Positions 55,861-64,000 of a DNA stretch of 64,000 bases are shown here, piece by piece. Each line of letters starts with the position of its first letter. Position 1 is the first letter of the stretch. Source of the stretch: Forficula auricularia (lineage: Eukaryota > Arthropoda > Insecta > Dermaptera > Forficulidae); NCBI GenBank assembly GCA_024734495.1, contig JALMQS010000102.1:11056640-11120639 (forward strand). Reading direction: 5' to 3'. The translations under genes and the position numbers were made by a program. The notes beneath the pieces are model-generated. The model was not told the origin of the DNA, searched no databases, and saw nothing but the letters and a program-made list of their open reading frames with translations.

Positions 55861-56773
55861 CACCCTCACATAAGCAAAACTAATTTTGGGTGGTTAGTTT
55901 TTTCATTTCTAGCTCTCTAGAGGCCCAGAGATTATGCATACAAAATTTGGTTGAGTTTGCTCCAAGGGCAAGAATTTACCATTTTTCACCCTCGCCCCAT
56001 TTTTGGGTGGTTTTTTTGGGAAAGTTTTTTTAAACAAAATTTGTCAGAAATCACATCCCCTACAACTATGTTTATCATAAAATTTGCCGTAGGGATAATA
56101 GTTTAGGAGTTATTTGATAATTTTCATTCGTGCGGCCCCCCAAACCCCCTTCTGGGGTTAAAATATCAAAACGTTATATAGTTAAAAACGCAAGTTAGAA
56201 GACATCTGATGTAAATATGAAATTTCATAATAATCCCTTCAGCCGTTTTTACGTGAATCGTGAGCAACTTTTCGGAAACGACTGAAACAGACATACAAGT
56301 TATAGTGCTAAGAACTGCTGGGTCACCCCCCTGTAGGATCTCTACTTAGCTTGCTGATCCAGCACTAAATACTGTATAAAACCCCTGAGAGCGCCGCTCT
56401 CATGGTCATTTTGCCGACAGCTCGTACAAGCCCTAGACTTGCCCGAGCCCCACTCAAAATTGTCCCGGAAGGTTTTAATAAAAGTGTTTCCTTCTAGTTA
56501 CAAAAATTAAAACTCCTTTAACAACCTTTATAAAATAAATATTGTAATTGAAATATATTTATATAAATTTCATTTCTTTTTTTATAAAAAAAAACCCGAT
56601 TTCAAGTGGGAAATCGTAATTTACATACATACAGACCGACAGACAGACGGACAGACAGACAGGAATTTTGTTGAGGGTGTTTTCGTTCATAACTTTGCTT
56701 GAAACGCATGCAACCAAAATTTGGCGTGATTTGGAGCAATGTACAGACAAAACCTTAATTTTATATATATAGA
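55784..56773 (-). mobile_element. Non-autonomous Helitron
   Basis: On the minus strand it starts TCTATATATATAAAATTAAG at 56773, has GTCTGTCTGTCCGTCTG repeats, and ends with a hairpin (GGCC...GGCGGGCC) followed by CTAG at 55787-55784. It lies between A and T with no target duplication, as Helitrons do. It is 990 bp, with no Rep/helicase frame. An internal block is shared with family T. Confidence 0.8.
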
Positions 56774-57300
56774 TTACTTTCAACTATACTTATTCATATT
56801 ATTATATCAAAAGTTTAATGATTATTAATGATTATATTTCATACCAAATAATTGCTTTTTATTTATTTCATTTTAAATATGTTTAAATTCATTAAGTACC
56901 TTATCCCGCATTTAACGTAAGTCCTCTTTCGACGGGTATTAGTACCCGCCCCGCTGATAGAGAGCAGTCCGTGAAACGGGTACTAATACCCATACCCGCT
57001 TGTAATGTGTTAATAATAATAAATGAATAGTAAATATATAATACAGTGGTGGCCGCCGAGCTTGGCTTTCTCCTTTGCCAGGTTTTAGCTTTCTCGTAAT
57101 CAGTAAGTAAATTAAATTAAATTTCAAATTAGGTTTCATAAAATAAGACTTATACAGGTATGTTTTGAGTTTTGTCTCGCTATATACATTCGAAATAAAA
57201 CTCAAAACACATACTTATTTGTTTTATTTTGTGAAACCTATCTTGAAATTTTACATATTGATTATTTAAAAATGTTTCACTTTGAACCGACACCTAACTC

Positions 57301-57899
57301 TATAAAAATTATGTAGCTTCCTCGTTTGTAAGTATTATTAATGAATTTACTAAGCAAGGATAGATCTTATTCTATCCTATTCTATCTAGAAGCGACTTTT
57401 CCGATCCTTTTTAACATGTTTACTCGGTACGCCCGTGAGATAGGCCAAACTTTTACATATTAGTAGTAATGATAGAAGCGTGAAGCTTATATTTCCTGCA
57501 TGTTACTTTCGTGATTCCTGTTACACTTTTCATTATGGTTAAAATTTTCCCTTTAGGTGTTTTACATCAATAAATAAATGCATTATAATCACATGATAGT
57601 TTATTCAAAGGTTAATAAAAGTCTTTCATGTCTCCCCAATTACCATATTAATTTATTTATTTCTTGTACATTATAATAATAAAAATCAAGTACTTGCCTT
57701 AGTACAATAAAAATAACTGATTTTTATATTCTTTTAATTACTAACTAATCTTAACTGGTATAAATTTTCATTCATTACAAATATAAAATTCAGGTGTATA
57801 TGGGAATGTATGGGGATTTACTGTGGTGTAAAAATTTTAATGGTAATTCTTTTAATGAGTTGTTTTGATTATCAGTAAGTGAACTACCGGTGATAAATC
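57301..57899. other. AT-rich, nothing recognised
   Basis: No feature is seen beyond a TCTATCCTATTCTATCTAG microrepeat near 57370. Confidence 0.3.
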
Positions 57900-58140
57900 T
57901 TGGCATGGAATGACCATATGGCCGTGTGTTCCGGCCATTGGACATGATCTCCAACCGATTAGGATCGATTTGTCCAATATGCGTGGTAGGTCCTCAAAGG
58001 GAAAGAGGAATATTCAGGGGTGGGGGCAAGAGGGCAATAAAAAGAGCTCACCTTGGTCGGCAATTGCCTTATTACCTGTCCTGTGACATGTCCGTACACA
58101 TTTCACAAGGCACTAGTGGTCTTGATTGTTTATGTTCTTA
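57900..58140. other. GC-richer island with a short open frame
   Basis: A 71-codon plus frame from 57926 reads MFRPLDMISNRLGSICPICV and is not recognised. The composition differs sharply from its neighbours. No splice sites stand out. Confidence 0.25.
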
Positions 58141-58387
58141 AATCGGAGAAATCCTTCGTAGACAGAATAAGTACACGATATTTACGACTTTAAATTTGTA
58201 TTCCTATTTTGATGAATATTGAATAATAAAGTGAAAACTTTTTCAAGATTCAATACACCCACTGCAATTATTGATGATTTGATATTGATTTGTCAGCAAA
58301 TAATTTTAGTCTTTTAGCTCAAACCGTTTGATAATAAAAATATGGTATAATACTATTGTAGATTTGATGGTTTGGTAGTTGTGTTGT

Positions 58388-58520
58388 TTACCAAAAAAAA
58401 TTTCGTCTTTTTGATTTTAAACCGATTTCTCCATGTCTTCACCAATGATTACCAATTCTAATCGAAACGTCAAAAATGCAATTTAGGATGGTTATTCCTC
58501 TAGATGAGAATCCATGGCGA
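58388..58520 (-). repeat. Diverged single unit of the 119-bp repeat
   Basis: On the minus strand ATGGATTCTCATCTAGAGGA, GACGTTTCGATTAG and GAAGACATGGAGAAATCGGT match the array at 52.7-53.1 kb. Confidence 0.6.
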
Positions 58521-59224
58521 TTTTTATTTATAATTCAACAGTGACTTTAAATAGCCAGTGATATTTGATTAATAATAAATGAATAATCAAATTTATAATT
58601 TTGTATGAGGTTATTTTTAAATTCTAATTGCGTAGGAATGTGGATTAGAAAAATAATTTATTTTTCTCAATTCATAAAAACTTGACTGACTAAAGGACAA
58701 AGAATCGTTTGAAGGGAAAGATATAATTATTGGTTGTATTTGGGTAATGAAGGTCCTATCAGAAATAACGAATTTAAATTTGTTAAATAATATCAAAAAC
58801 CTGAAAATATAAAAAATCTATGGGGCTTGAGAAAGGTTCAAAGAGGATTGAAATACAAATCCCTACGAATTTACAATTTGAAAATAACCAATAATCATCA
58901 TGGACTCGAATTTTTCTAAGTACATATTATTATTATAAATTTTCGAAATTTTAATTAAATTAATTTTATAAAAGTATGTTTTTTTAATAAATAACTACAA
59001 AAATTGGATTCACTTATACTAGACTGGTTTATGCACCGACAAATGGCGACATGTTTGGGCCAATTCGGACATGTTTTTAAATAACTCCGCGGGGAGTGGA
59101 TTAAGTAGAGGTCATTGGTTAACTCCCATCCAATGTAGACCTTGAACTATACGGTCTCTTCAATATTTTTTTATTTTTAGTGTTTTGAGTACTTACACTA
59201 GGACTTTAAACGTACATATATAAA
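58521..59224. other. AT-rich, nothing recognised
   Basis: No feature is seen. Confidence 0.3.
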
Positions 59225-59690
59225 TGCACAATATATGTAAATAAATACATATCTTTTATAAAACAATCTAGAGAAGTTTATTAAAAATCCAAACTTTTCA
59301 GAAGAAATTCTCGCTTTATTAATGAAAATTTAAAAAAATTCTGAAAAATTGTTACTTTAAAAAGGAATGATAATTGTTTTATCTTTATAAAGCAACTATA
59401 TTTTTTATAATTTTTTTAAATTTACATTGATAAAGCGAGATATTTTCTCGAAACGTTTGGACCGATGGGTGAACCGAGACCTAATATCATGTACACCTAC
59501 TTCCACTTCCACTTTCATTTGCAAGTAGAAGACAATAGATGACAATAGATTATCTAATGAATTCCAAAGTAATTCCAAATATTTCCAAAGACGGTGTACA
59601 CCTAATTCCATTCGCGGTTCACCCCTCGGTTTGGACCTTTAATAAACGTTTCTAGATTGTTTTATAAAATATATTTATATACACAAAACA
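59225..59690. mobile_element. Foldback element interrupted by a MITE
   Basis: The left arm (TTTTATAAAACAATCTAGAG, CTCGCTTTATTAATGAAAAT) and the right arm (TAAAGCGAGATATTTTCTCG, CTAGATTGTTTTATAAAATA) pair across the centre. On the plus strand TTGATAAAGCGAG...CTCGAAACG at 59427-59456 resembles a decayed CTGATGA-hairpin-GAAAC core. A MITE with a 9-bp duplication sits in the right arm. Confidence 0.6.
59464..59628. mobile_element. MITE with 9-bp TSD (Mutator-like?), copy 1
   Basis: GTTTGGACC is duplicated exactly at 59455-59463 and 59629-59637. The ends are GATGGGTGAACCGAG and CGCGGTTCACCCCTCG. Inside, GTACACCTACTTCC faces a GGTGTACACCTAATTCC block. The length is 165 bp. A 9-bp duplication is usual for Mutator-like elements. 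Class is inferred from that alone. Confidence 0.75.
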
Positions 59691-59897
59691 ATCAATAAAA
59701 AATTTTCACTACAATATATGTACCTACGAGAAAAATGAAGTGTCTAGTAAAGTCACTTAAGCCAAATTTGTTATGATTAGAATGCAAAAGATACAGAATC
59801 TTTGAGTTTAAAAATGTACAGTTGATATTAATAAGCTGAGTCGAAGGAGACAATAAAAGAGTGTGTCTTCTGCTGGAATTATAAATTTTTAATTTAT

Positions 59898-59951
59898 TTA
59901 TAACGAGACTATAGTTTCGAGAGCTTTGGCCTCTTCATCAGTCTATTACAA
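59898..59951 (-). ncRNA. Hammerhead-like ribozyme motif (U7 left arm)
   Basis: TTGTAATAGA, CTGATGA, GAGGCC-AAA-GCTCTC, GAAAC, TATAGTC and TCGTTATAA are present. The core and cleavage triplet are intact. Stem II has one mismatch. Confidence 0.6.
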
Positions 59952-60020
59952 TTGATTCACAGGAATTCATTTATGAATGGTAAATCACTTACCATTCATA
60001 AATGAATTCCTGTGAATAAA

Positions 60021-60074
60021 TTGTAATAGACTGATGAAGAGGCCAAAGCTCTTGAAACTATAGTTTTGTTATAA
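60021..60074 (+). ncRNA. Hammerhead-like motif (U7 right arm)
   Basis: CTGATGA at 60031-60037, a GAGGCC...GCTCTT hairpin, GAAAC at 60054 and TATAGTT. The triplet is GTT and stem I is TTGTTATAA. The core is intact but the junctions have drifted. Confidence 0.5.
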
Positions 60075-60095
60075 ATAAATTAAAAATTTAAGATG

Positions 60096-60815
60096 AGTCT
60101 TTGTACCTGTTTTCGCTATTTAGATTAGGCCGTTCGCAGATTAATTGTGCCAGTGTAATCGAAATTTATAGTTTCGAGAAATAATTTTTTCTTCAAATTT
60201 CGAAATATTTATACCAATAAAGATCCTACACAATGGTATTAATTTAAAATTAAATTTTGTTATATATTTAAACACTTATAATTAATTTTCTAATTTTAAC
60301 GTGGGTGGTCTAATCATCCCATCATTCCCTTAATTACTGATTTTTTGAATGAATGGATTGGATTCAAATAATAATTATTTTTAGGCAAAGAAAGAGGTAG
60401 CTTCCGTTAGGTTAGACCACGCCTATTCCGAAATATAAGGGAAAAAAATTTGACTCAAAAATTAAAAAACCACCTAGCAACAATTTTTTTTTTTTCATAC
60501 TAAGAAATTTATTTAATTTTAAATTTTTTCTTCGTATTATATTTATTTTATTTTACTACTATCACTTTTTTAGGCACTTCCAGTATTTCGAAATGAAACA
60601 TAGAATTTTTATGAAAGTTTTAAGACCCAAAATCTTTTAACTTCTTGATTTTCTCTAGAAATTTTACTACTATCGTTCTTTGTTTTTATATTAAATTTTC
60701 TTAATAATTCTCGAAGCTCGGAATCTAGTTTAGCACACGAAGAAGTAGTTACTAATTAAGATATTTTTTTGGTATTGCTTGTATAATCAGATTCAGATTA
60801 AATAAAGACTTTAAC
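60096..60815. other. AT-rich, nothing recognised
   Basis: No feature is seen. Confidence 0.3.
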
Positions 60816-61490
60816 CAGTGGTCGCCAGCCTTTTCTTTTCGGTTGGGCGACACACGGCAGAAAAATTTCGAGAGTTGCCAGCAAAAATGTGCATTATTTC
60901 GGGTAATAAATTAGAAACTTTGGATTTGTGAAACTCAAATTACAACTAAAAAAATTGGATAAGAAATATTATATTTATTTCAAAGTTTCACAGAAACACG
61001 TCATTATAGAACCGTAATCCATAACATGCGCTATTTTCTATTATTATGCTTAGGGCCAGTTGTATGTCAGCTGGTACACTTTGTAAAAGTTGACAAAGGG
61101 TAAAATCTTAGAATTCACCTTGTGCCCGGCCAGATGACCAATCAGATGACACGTACTTTCATCTGATTGGCCATCCCGCTGGGCACAAGGTGAATTCTAA
61201 GGTTTTACCCTTTGTCAACTTTTACAAAGACTTTACCAACCGATATTCAACTGGCCCTTAGAGGCAAAAGAATTTACGACTACATCTAAGTTAAATGCTT
61301 TTACAATATTTTTTCAATGTACAAAATTCCTAAATCTGTGAAGATCTCTTGTGACATTGGGGACCTTAGATAATTTTATCAAATGGGTGTTTCAATATTT
61401 TTTTGCTCAATTGATCATTTTAGCAGGTTGGGCGAGAGCAATTTGAGCTGGGCGGTCGCCACACCTCGACCAACCCTGGTGCCTCCACTG
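60816..61490. mobile_element. hAT element 4 with nested Harbinger MITE
   Basis: It starts CAGTGGTCGCCAGCCTTTTC and shows GGGCGACACACGG inside. The right side has GGGCGGTCGCCACACCTCG and ends CCTCCACTG. Flanking octamers match poorly (ACTTTAAC and CTTTTAAG). No transposase. The Harbinger MITE at 61053 occupies its middle. Confidence 0.55.
61053..61257. mobile_element. PIF/Harbinger-type MITE, full copy 2
   Basis: TTA lies at 61050-61052 and 61258-61260. The ends are GGGCCAGTTGTATGTCAGCT and TATTCAACTGGCCC. Long arms pair, and the core has CAATCAGATGACACGTAC facing TTTCATCTGATTGG. The mid-arms differ from the copy at 38.3 kb but the core is the same. Confidence 0.85.
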
Positions 61491-61650
61491 CTTTTAAGGT
61501 TTAAATTTGGCATGAGTTCAACTTAAAGGCAATATTACTGTCAGATTGCGACTGTTTTGAGATTTAATTTTATATAATTACTCATATTTATTATATGTCT
61601 GATAAAAGAATCCGCCAATATGAAAATGAATAAATCCTTCCTGAATATTT
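61261..61650. other. Rest of hAT 4 and AT-rich DNA
   Basis: Nothing further is seen past 61490. Confidence 0.3.
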
Positions 61651-61844
61651 TTACACGCTTTATATTAGCTTCACCTGTATGTATGTATCTATGAATGTAT
61701 TTATCTATCAATGTGACTTTTGTTCCGATTAAAATTCTGCAAACATTTCTCTATAAAAATAATTGATTACCTACTCAATTTAAATGAAATTATATAAAAA
61801 TAAAAAAATAAAAAAAACTAAAAAACATGCTTCTAAAAAGTTAA

Positions 61845-62063
61845 TTTTTTTTTTTTTTATTTAATGTCACCGGGAACAAAGCCCATTTAGACAGCACATA
61901 AGTAGAGTGTTAGTAGTGTTAGTGAGGGAGCCAAGTTTTCAGCCGGTAGAAATTTTTATTTGCCAGCCAGGATTGAACCCCGGACCTCCACTCCAACATC
62001 GTCATAATCAATCGATGCCGAAGCGAGGTCAGCGCGTTAGCTGACTGAGCTACACGACTTCCC
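61845..62063 (-). mobile_element. tRNA-derived SINE with A-rich tail
   Basis: The minus strand starts GGGAAGTCGTGTAGCTCAGT (A box), then GTCCGGGGTTCAATCCTGG (B box). The body ends GGGCTTTGTTCCCGGTGACA and an A-rich tail follows. AAAGTTAA flanks it at 61837-61844 and 62064-62071. The head is the most tRNA-like in the window, but the acceptor stem is not closed. Confidence 0.85.
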
Positions 62064-62505
62064 AAAGTTAAAATTAATGTAATAATTAATCAAAAAGTGT
62101 GTGGGATGCAGAAACATGTATTTTTAATTAATTTCTACATAGTGCCCCACTTTTTGATTAAGTATTACATTATTTTGTACTTTTTAGAAGCGTGTTTTTT
62201 AGTTTTTTTAAAATATAATTTATTTTTTTACTTTTTAGTCTTAATTATTTTTACAGAGAAAAGTTTGCAGAACTTAACAGAATGAAATATATTTATATTT
62301 ATTATTTTTAAATAATTTCATTTAAAATTTATCCAATAATTTAAAAAATGTTTCACCAAATACCAACAGCAAATTCCTTAAAAACGAATTTCATTTAAAT
62401 TGTTAAATTGAGTAGGTAAACAATTATTTTTATAAATAAATGTTTGCGGAATTTAACAGAACAAAAATCACATTGATAAATACATACATACATACAGGTG
62501 AAGCC

Positions 62506-62664
62506 AGGGGGTGAACCGCGATTTAAAATCGTGTACACCTACTTCCACTTTCATTTCCAAGTAGAAGACAATAGCATACAATAGATTATCTATTGAATTC
62601 GAAAATAATTTCAAATAATTCCAAAGACGGTGTACACCTAATTCCAATCGCGGTTCACTCCTCG
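62506..62664. mobile_element. MITE with 9-bp TSD (Mutator-like?), copy 2
   Basis: The flanks GGTGAAGCC (62497-62505) and GGTGAAACT (62665-62673) derive from GGTGAAGCT, which family X shows where it is uninterrupted. The ends are AGGGGGTGAACCGCG and CGCGGTTCACTCCTCG. It is 159 bp and closely related to the copy at 59464-59628. Confidence 0.75.
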
Positions 62665-62719
62665 GGTGAAACTAATATAAAGCATGTAAAAATAAATACA
62701 TTTCATTCTTGAATTAGAA

Positions 62720-62826
62720 AATAAAAGAGTGTGTCTTCTGTTGAATAATTCCAGGAGAAGACACAATTTTATTGTCTCCTTCAATATATAAAAATTCTGC
62801 TACCCTCGGCAAAAAAATTTTCATAT
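62720..62826. mobile_element. Family U element, copy 8, end fragment
   Basis: AAAATAAAAGAGTGTGTCTT then jumps to the right-arm end GTCTCCTTCAATATATAAAA and CTACCCTCGGCAAAAAAA. The ribozyme portion is deleted. Confidence 0.65.
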
Positions 62827-63095
62827 TAGATTTCATTTTGTTAAATCCCGCAAACATTTCTCTATAAAAATAATTAAGACTAAAAAGTAAAAAAATAAAT
62901 TATATTAAAAAAAAAAAACACGCTTCTAAAAAGTACGTAATAAAGTAATACTTAATCAAAAAGCATGGGGAACTTTGTGGAAATTAATTAAAAGTTTATG
63001 ATTCTACGCCCTTCACATTTTGATTTTGTTTTACATTATTTTGTACTTTTTAGAAGCGTATTTTTTAGTTTTTTTTTTTTAAATATATTAGATTA
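62827..63095. mobile_element. Family X element, copy 3, partial
   Basis: TTAAATCCCGCAAACATTTC, CTATAAAAATAATTAAGACT and the inner hairpin with CGCTTCTAAAAAGTAC and CTTTTTAGAAGCG. AAAATAATTAAGAC at about 62866 is the intact version of the site hit by family U copy 1. Confidence 0.6.
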
Positions 63096-63243
63096 ATTTA
63101 GTTTAGTTCTGCCTTACTTAAAAATGAATGTAACGTTTCATTTTTTTCTCCTTACCCTTTAGATTATATTTTTTTCAACAATTTAATTAATTTCCTCCTA
63201 TTTTCCAGGTATATTGTTTAGGTAATTTCAAATAAAAAGGAAA
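63096..63243. other. AT-rich, nothing recognised
   Basis: A CCTATTTTCCAG acceptor-like string lies at about 63197-63208. Nothing else is seen. Confidence 0.2.
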
Positions 63244-63600
63244 CTATTTGATTGAGCTCTTTTGTTTTTTTGTTTCATCATCCGGGCATTGTGAAGAATT
63301 AATCTCAGCAAAAGGTTCTCGGCCTCCCCCTCGATGACAATTTATTTCAAAATAAATGGGGGAAGTGATCGAAAAAACTATAATCTTGTGTATTTGGGCT
63401 CGCAAATAATAGACTCGGAGGTAGGTAGGTAGACACCAACCCAATCTTGTGGGGCTTTTAATAGTGAACCTGATGATTATGCTTCTGTAAATAGCAGCCT
63501 CTTGGTCCAGACGTGCCATACTTTTCCAGGAGGAAATTGGATGGACAACCATTGCAATGTGGAAATGCTGGGAGACCGCCTCTTTGAAAAAATTAATTAT
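63244..63600. other. GC-richer segment with competing short frames
   Basis: The minus strand offers a 102-codon frame from 63552 (MVVHPISSWKSMARLDQEAA...) and an overlapping frame reading FPPGKVWHVWTKRLL. Neither is recognised. A CTCCCAG and a TTTTTCAAAG on the minus strand near 63575-63590 could be acceptors. It may be an exon, but the frame cannot be chosen. Confidence 0.25.
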
Positions 63601-63684
63601 AAAAATTATTAAAAATTATTAAATTAGTTAATTTCCACCAAAAATATATTTAATCAAGTATCGTATTTAAAAGCGAATCGTTGG

Positions 63685-63715
63685 TAGTGGCGTAGATAGA
63701 TTTGGGGAAGGTTCT
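63685..63715 (+). mobile_element. hAT-like MITE end fragment
   Basis: AGTGGCGTAGATAGATTTGG matches the CAGTGGCGTAGCTAGA terminus of the MITEs at 26.5 and 37.9 kb. The rest is replaced by the repeat that follows. Confidence 0.45.
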
Positions 63716-63719
63716 TTTA

Positions 63720-64000
63720 TTACTTTATTCAATGCGAAGCATGGGAGAAAGTATTGTAATCGGTCGCGCGGCAAGCGTGACTTCAAAGGGTCTTCAGGTA
63801 AAGACTACGGAACCCATGGACTCAATTAAGGTCACAAATTGAAGTATTCAATGAGATTGAATTTTAACACGTGACGGTTTTGCCAAAAATTACCTGGAAT
63901 CTCGTCGAGAGGCCAAAAAGTGCCATTTTTTTTTGTAAGTGCGTGCGGATGGATGGATGGATGGATGTTATCGTTTATTTCGTCCACGATTTTTTCCACA
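63720..64000 (+). mobile_element. Family V Helitron-like repeat, copy 2 (runs off)
   Basis: TTTATTCAATGCGAAGCATGGG, TATTGTAATCGGTCGCGC, CTTCAGGTAAAGACTACGGA, a GGATGGATGGATGGATG run and CCACGATTTTTTCCACA match the copy at 51.94 kb. The element is cut by the window end. Confidence 0.6.

Larger units (their letters stand above)
55514..57009. mobile_element. piggyBac-type non-autonomous element
   Basis: TTAA lies at 55510-55513 and 57010-57013. The ends CACATTTTGAGCGGGT and ACCCGCTTGTAATGTG are inverted copies of CACATTNNNAGCGGGT. Without the nested Helitron it is about 500 bp. A further inverted pair GGGTATTAGTACCCG and CGGGTACTAATACCC sits near its right end. No transposase. The TTAA duplication is the basis for the class. 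Confidence 0.6.
55480..57295. mobile_element. Family A element, copy 6, host of a nested stack
   Basis: The outer tails GGTGTAGGCTTTAAATGAAA and, inverted, TTTCACTTTGAACCGACACC flank the unit. TAACTCTA lies just outside both ends. Arms with AATTAGGTTTCATAAAATAA and TTTTATTTTGTGAAACCTAT lie at 57105-57250. A TTAA-flanked element fills 55514-57009. Confidence 0.55.
59843..60095. mobile_element. Family U element, copy 7
   Basis: The left end is truncated to TCGAAGGAGACAATAAAAG. Both arms are otherwise long and meet at GGTAAATCACTTACC. The right end stops after TTAAAAATTTAAG. Both strands carry the ribozyme motif. Confidence 0.75.
61651..62700. mobile_element. Family X inverted-repeat element, copy 2
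   Basis: The left arm (TTACACGCTTTATATTAGC, CACCTGTATGTATGTATC, TTGATTACCTACTCAATTT) pairs with the right arm (AAATTGAGTAGGTAAACAAT, CATACATACATACAGGTG, ATATAAAGCATGTAA). The inner hairpin with CTTCTAAAAAG and CTTTTTAGAAGCG lies at about 61825-62200. A SINE and a 9-bp-TSD MITE are nested in it. Confidence 0.6.

Noticed and set aside
57926..58141. 71-codon plus-strand frame in a GC-richer island
   Set aside because: No homology recognised and no exon signals, so it is described only as an island.
61990..62063. A tRNA gene on the minus strand
   Set aside because: The A and B boxes are good, but the acceptor ends do not pair and the sequence continues into a SINE body with its own TSD.

Overview
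The window looks like nuclear DNA from an AT-rich arthropod, most likely an insect. This is an inference from the mobile-element mix (mariner, hAT, piggyBac, Helitron, PIF/Harbinger, RTE- and jockey/CR1-type LINEs, several tRNA-derived SINEs), from a 66-nt intron, and from the near absence of long ORFs. The species cannot be named. No bacterial gene, operon, rRNA, intact tRNA or CRISPR array is visible. Two runs of N (12403-12502 and 39686-40085) mark scaffold gaps.

Host genes are almost absent. The best case is a minus-strand start exon at 42777-42918. It joins in frame to 42544-42710 through a 66-nt intron and gives a 102-residue unrecognised protein. Weaker single-exon candidates lie at 33776-33813 (+), 45023-45122 (+) and 19873-20058 (-). 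A few GC-richer islands (1-235, 24905-25290, 47025-47235, 57900-58140, 63244-63600) have no recognised product.

Nearly everything else is mobile-element debris, often nested. 0-5 kb: inverted-repeat elements, an hAT MITE and an RTE fragment. 7.8-8.5 kb: LINE 3' end. 10.7-15 kb: foldbacks and an hAT remnant. 15.9-17.1 kb: a 98-bp satellite. 18.8-28.4 kb: SINEs, a Harbinger MITE, and two adjacent hAT elements sharing one target duplication. 30-36 kb: mariner, LINE, and a three-level nest. 37-42 kb: hAT MITEs and an hAT carrying mariner pieces. 44-53 kb: Helitron-like repeats and tandem repeats. 54-57 kb: a Helitron inside a piggyBac-type element inside an inverted-repeat element. 59-63 kb: two MITEs with 9-bp duplications, a SINE and more foldbacks.

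The most striking feature is a multi-copy inverted-repeat element, called family U here, at 4.3, 20.8, 35.7, 40.1, 45.2, 59.9 and 62.7 kb. Its arms carry a motif fitting a minimal type I hammerhead ribozyme: CTGATGA, a hairpin, GAAAC, a palindromic ACTATAGT stem III, a GTC cleavage triplet and a paired stem I. Two copies have 11- and 14-bp target duplications, and each has an empty-site relative in this window, which suggests retrotransposition (Penelope-like or retrozyme-like) rather than cut-and-paste. Related CTGANGA-hairpin-GAAA cores sit inside several other inverted-repeat families here.
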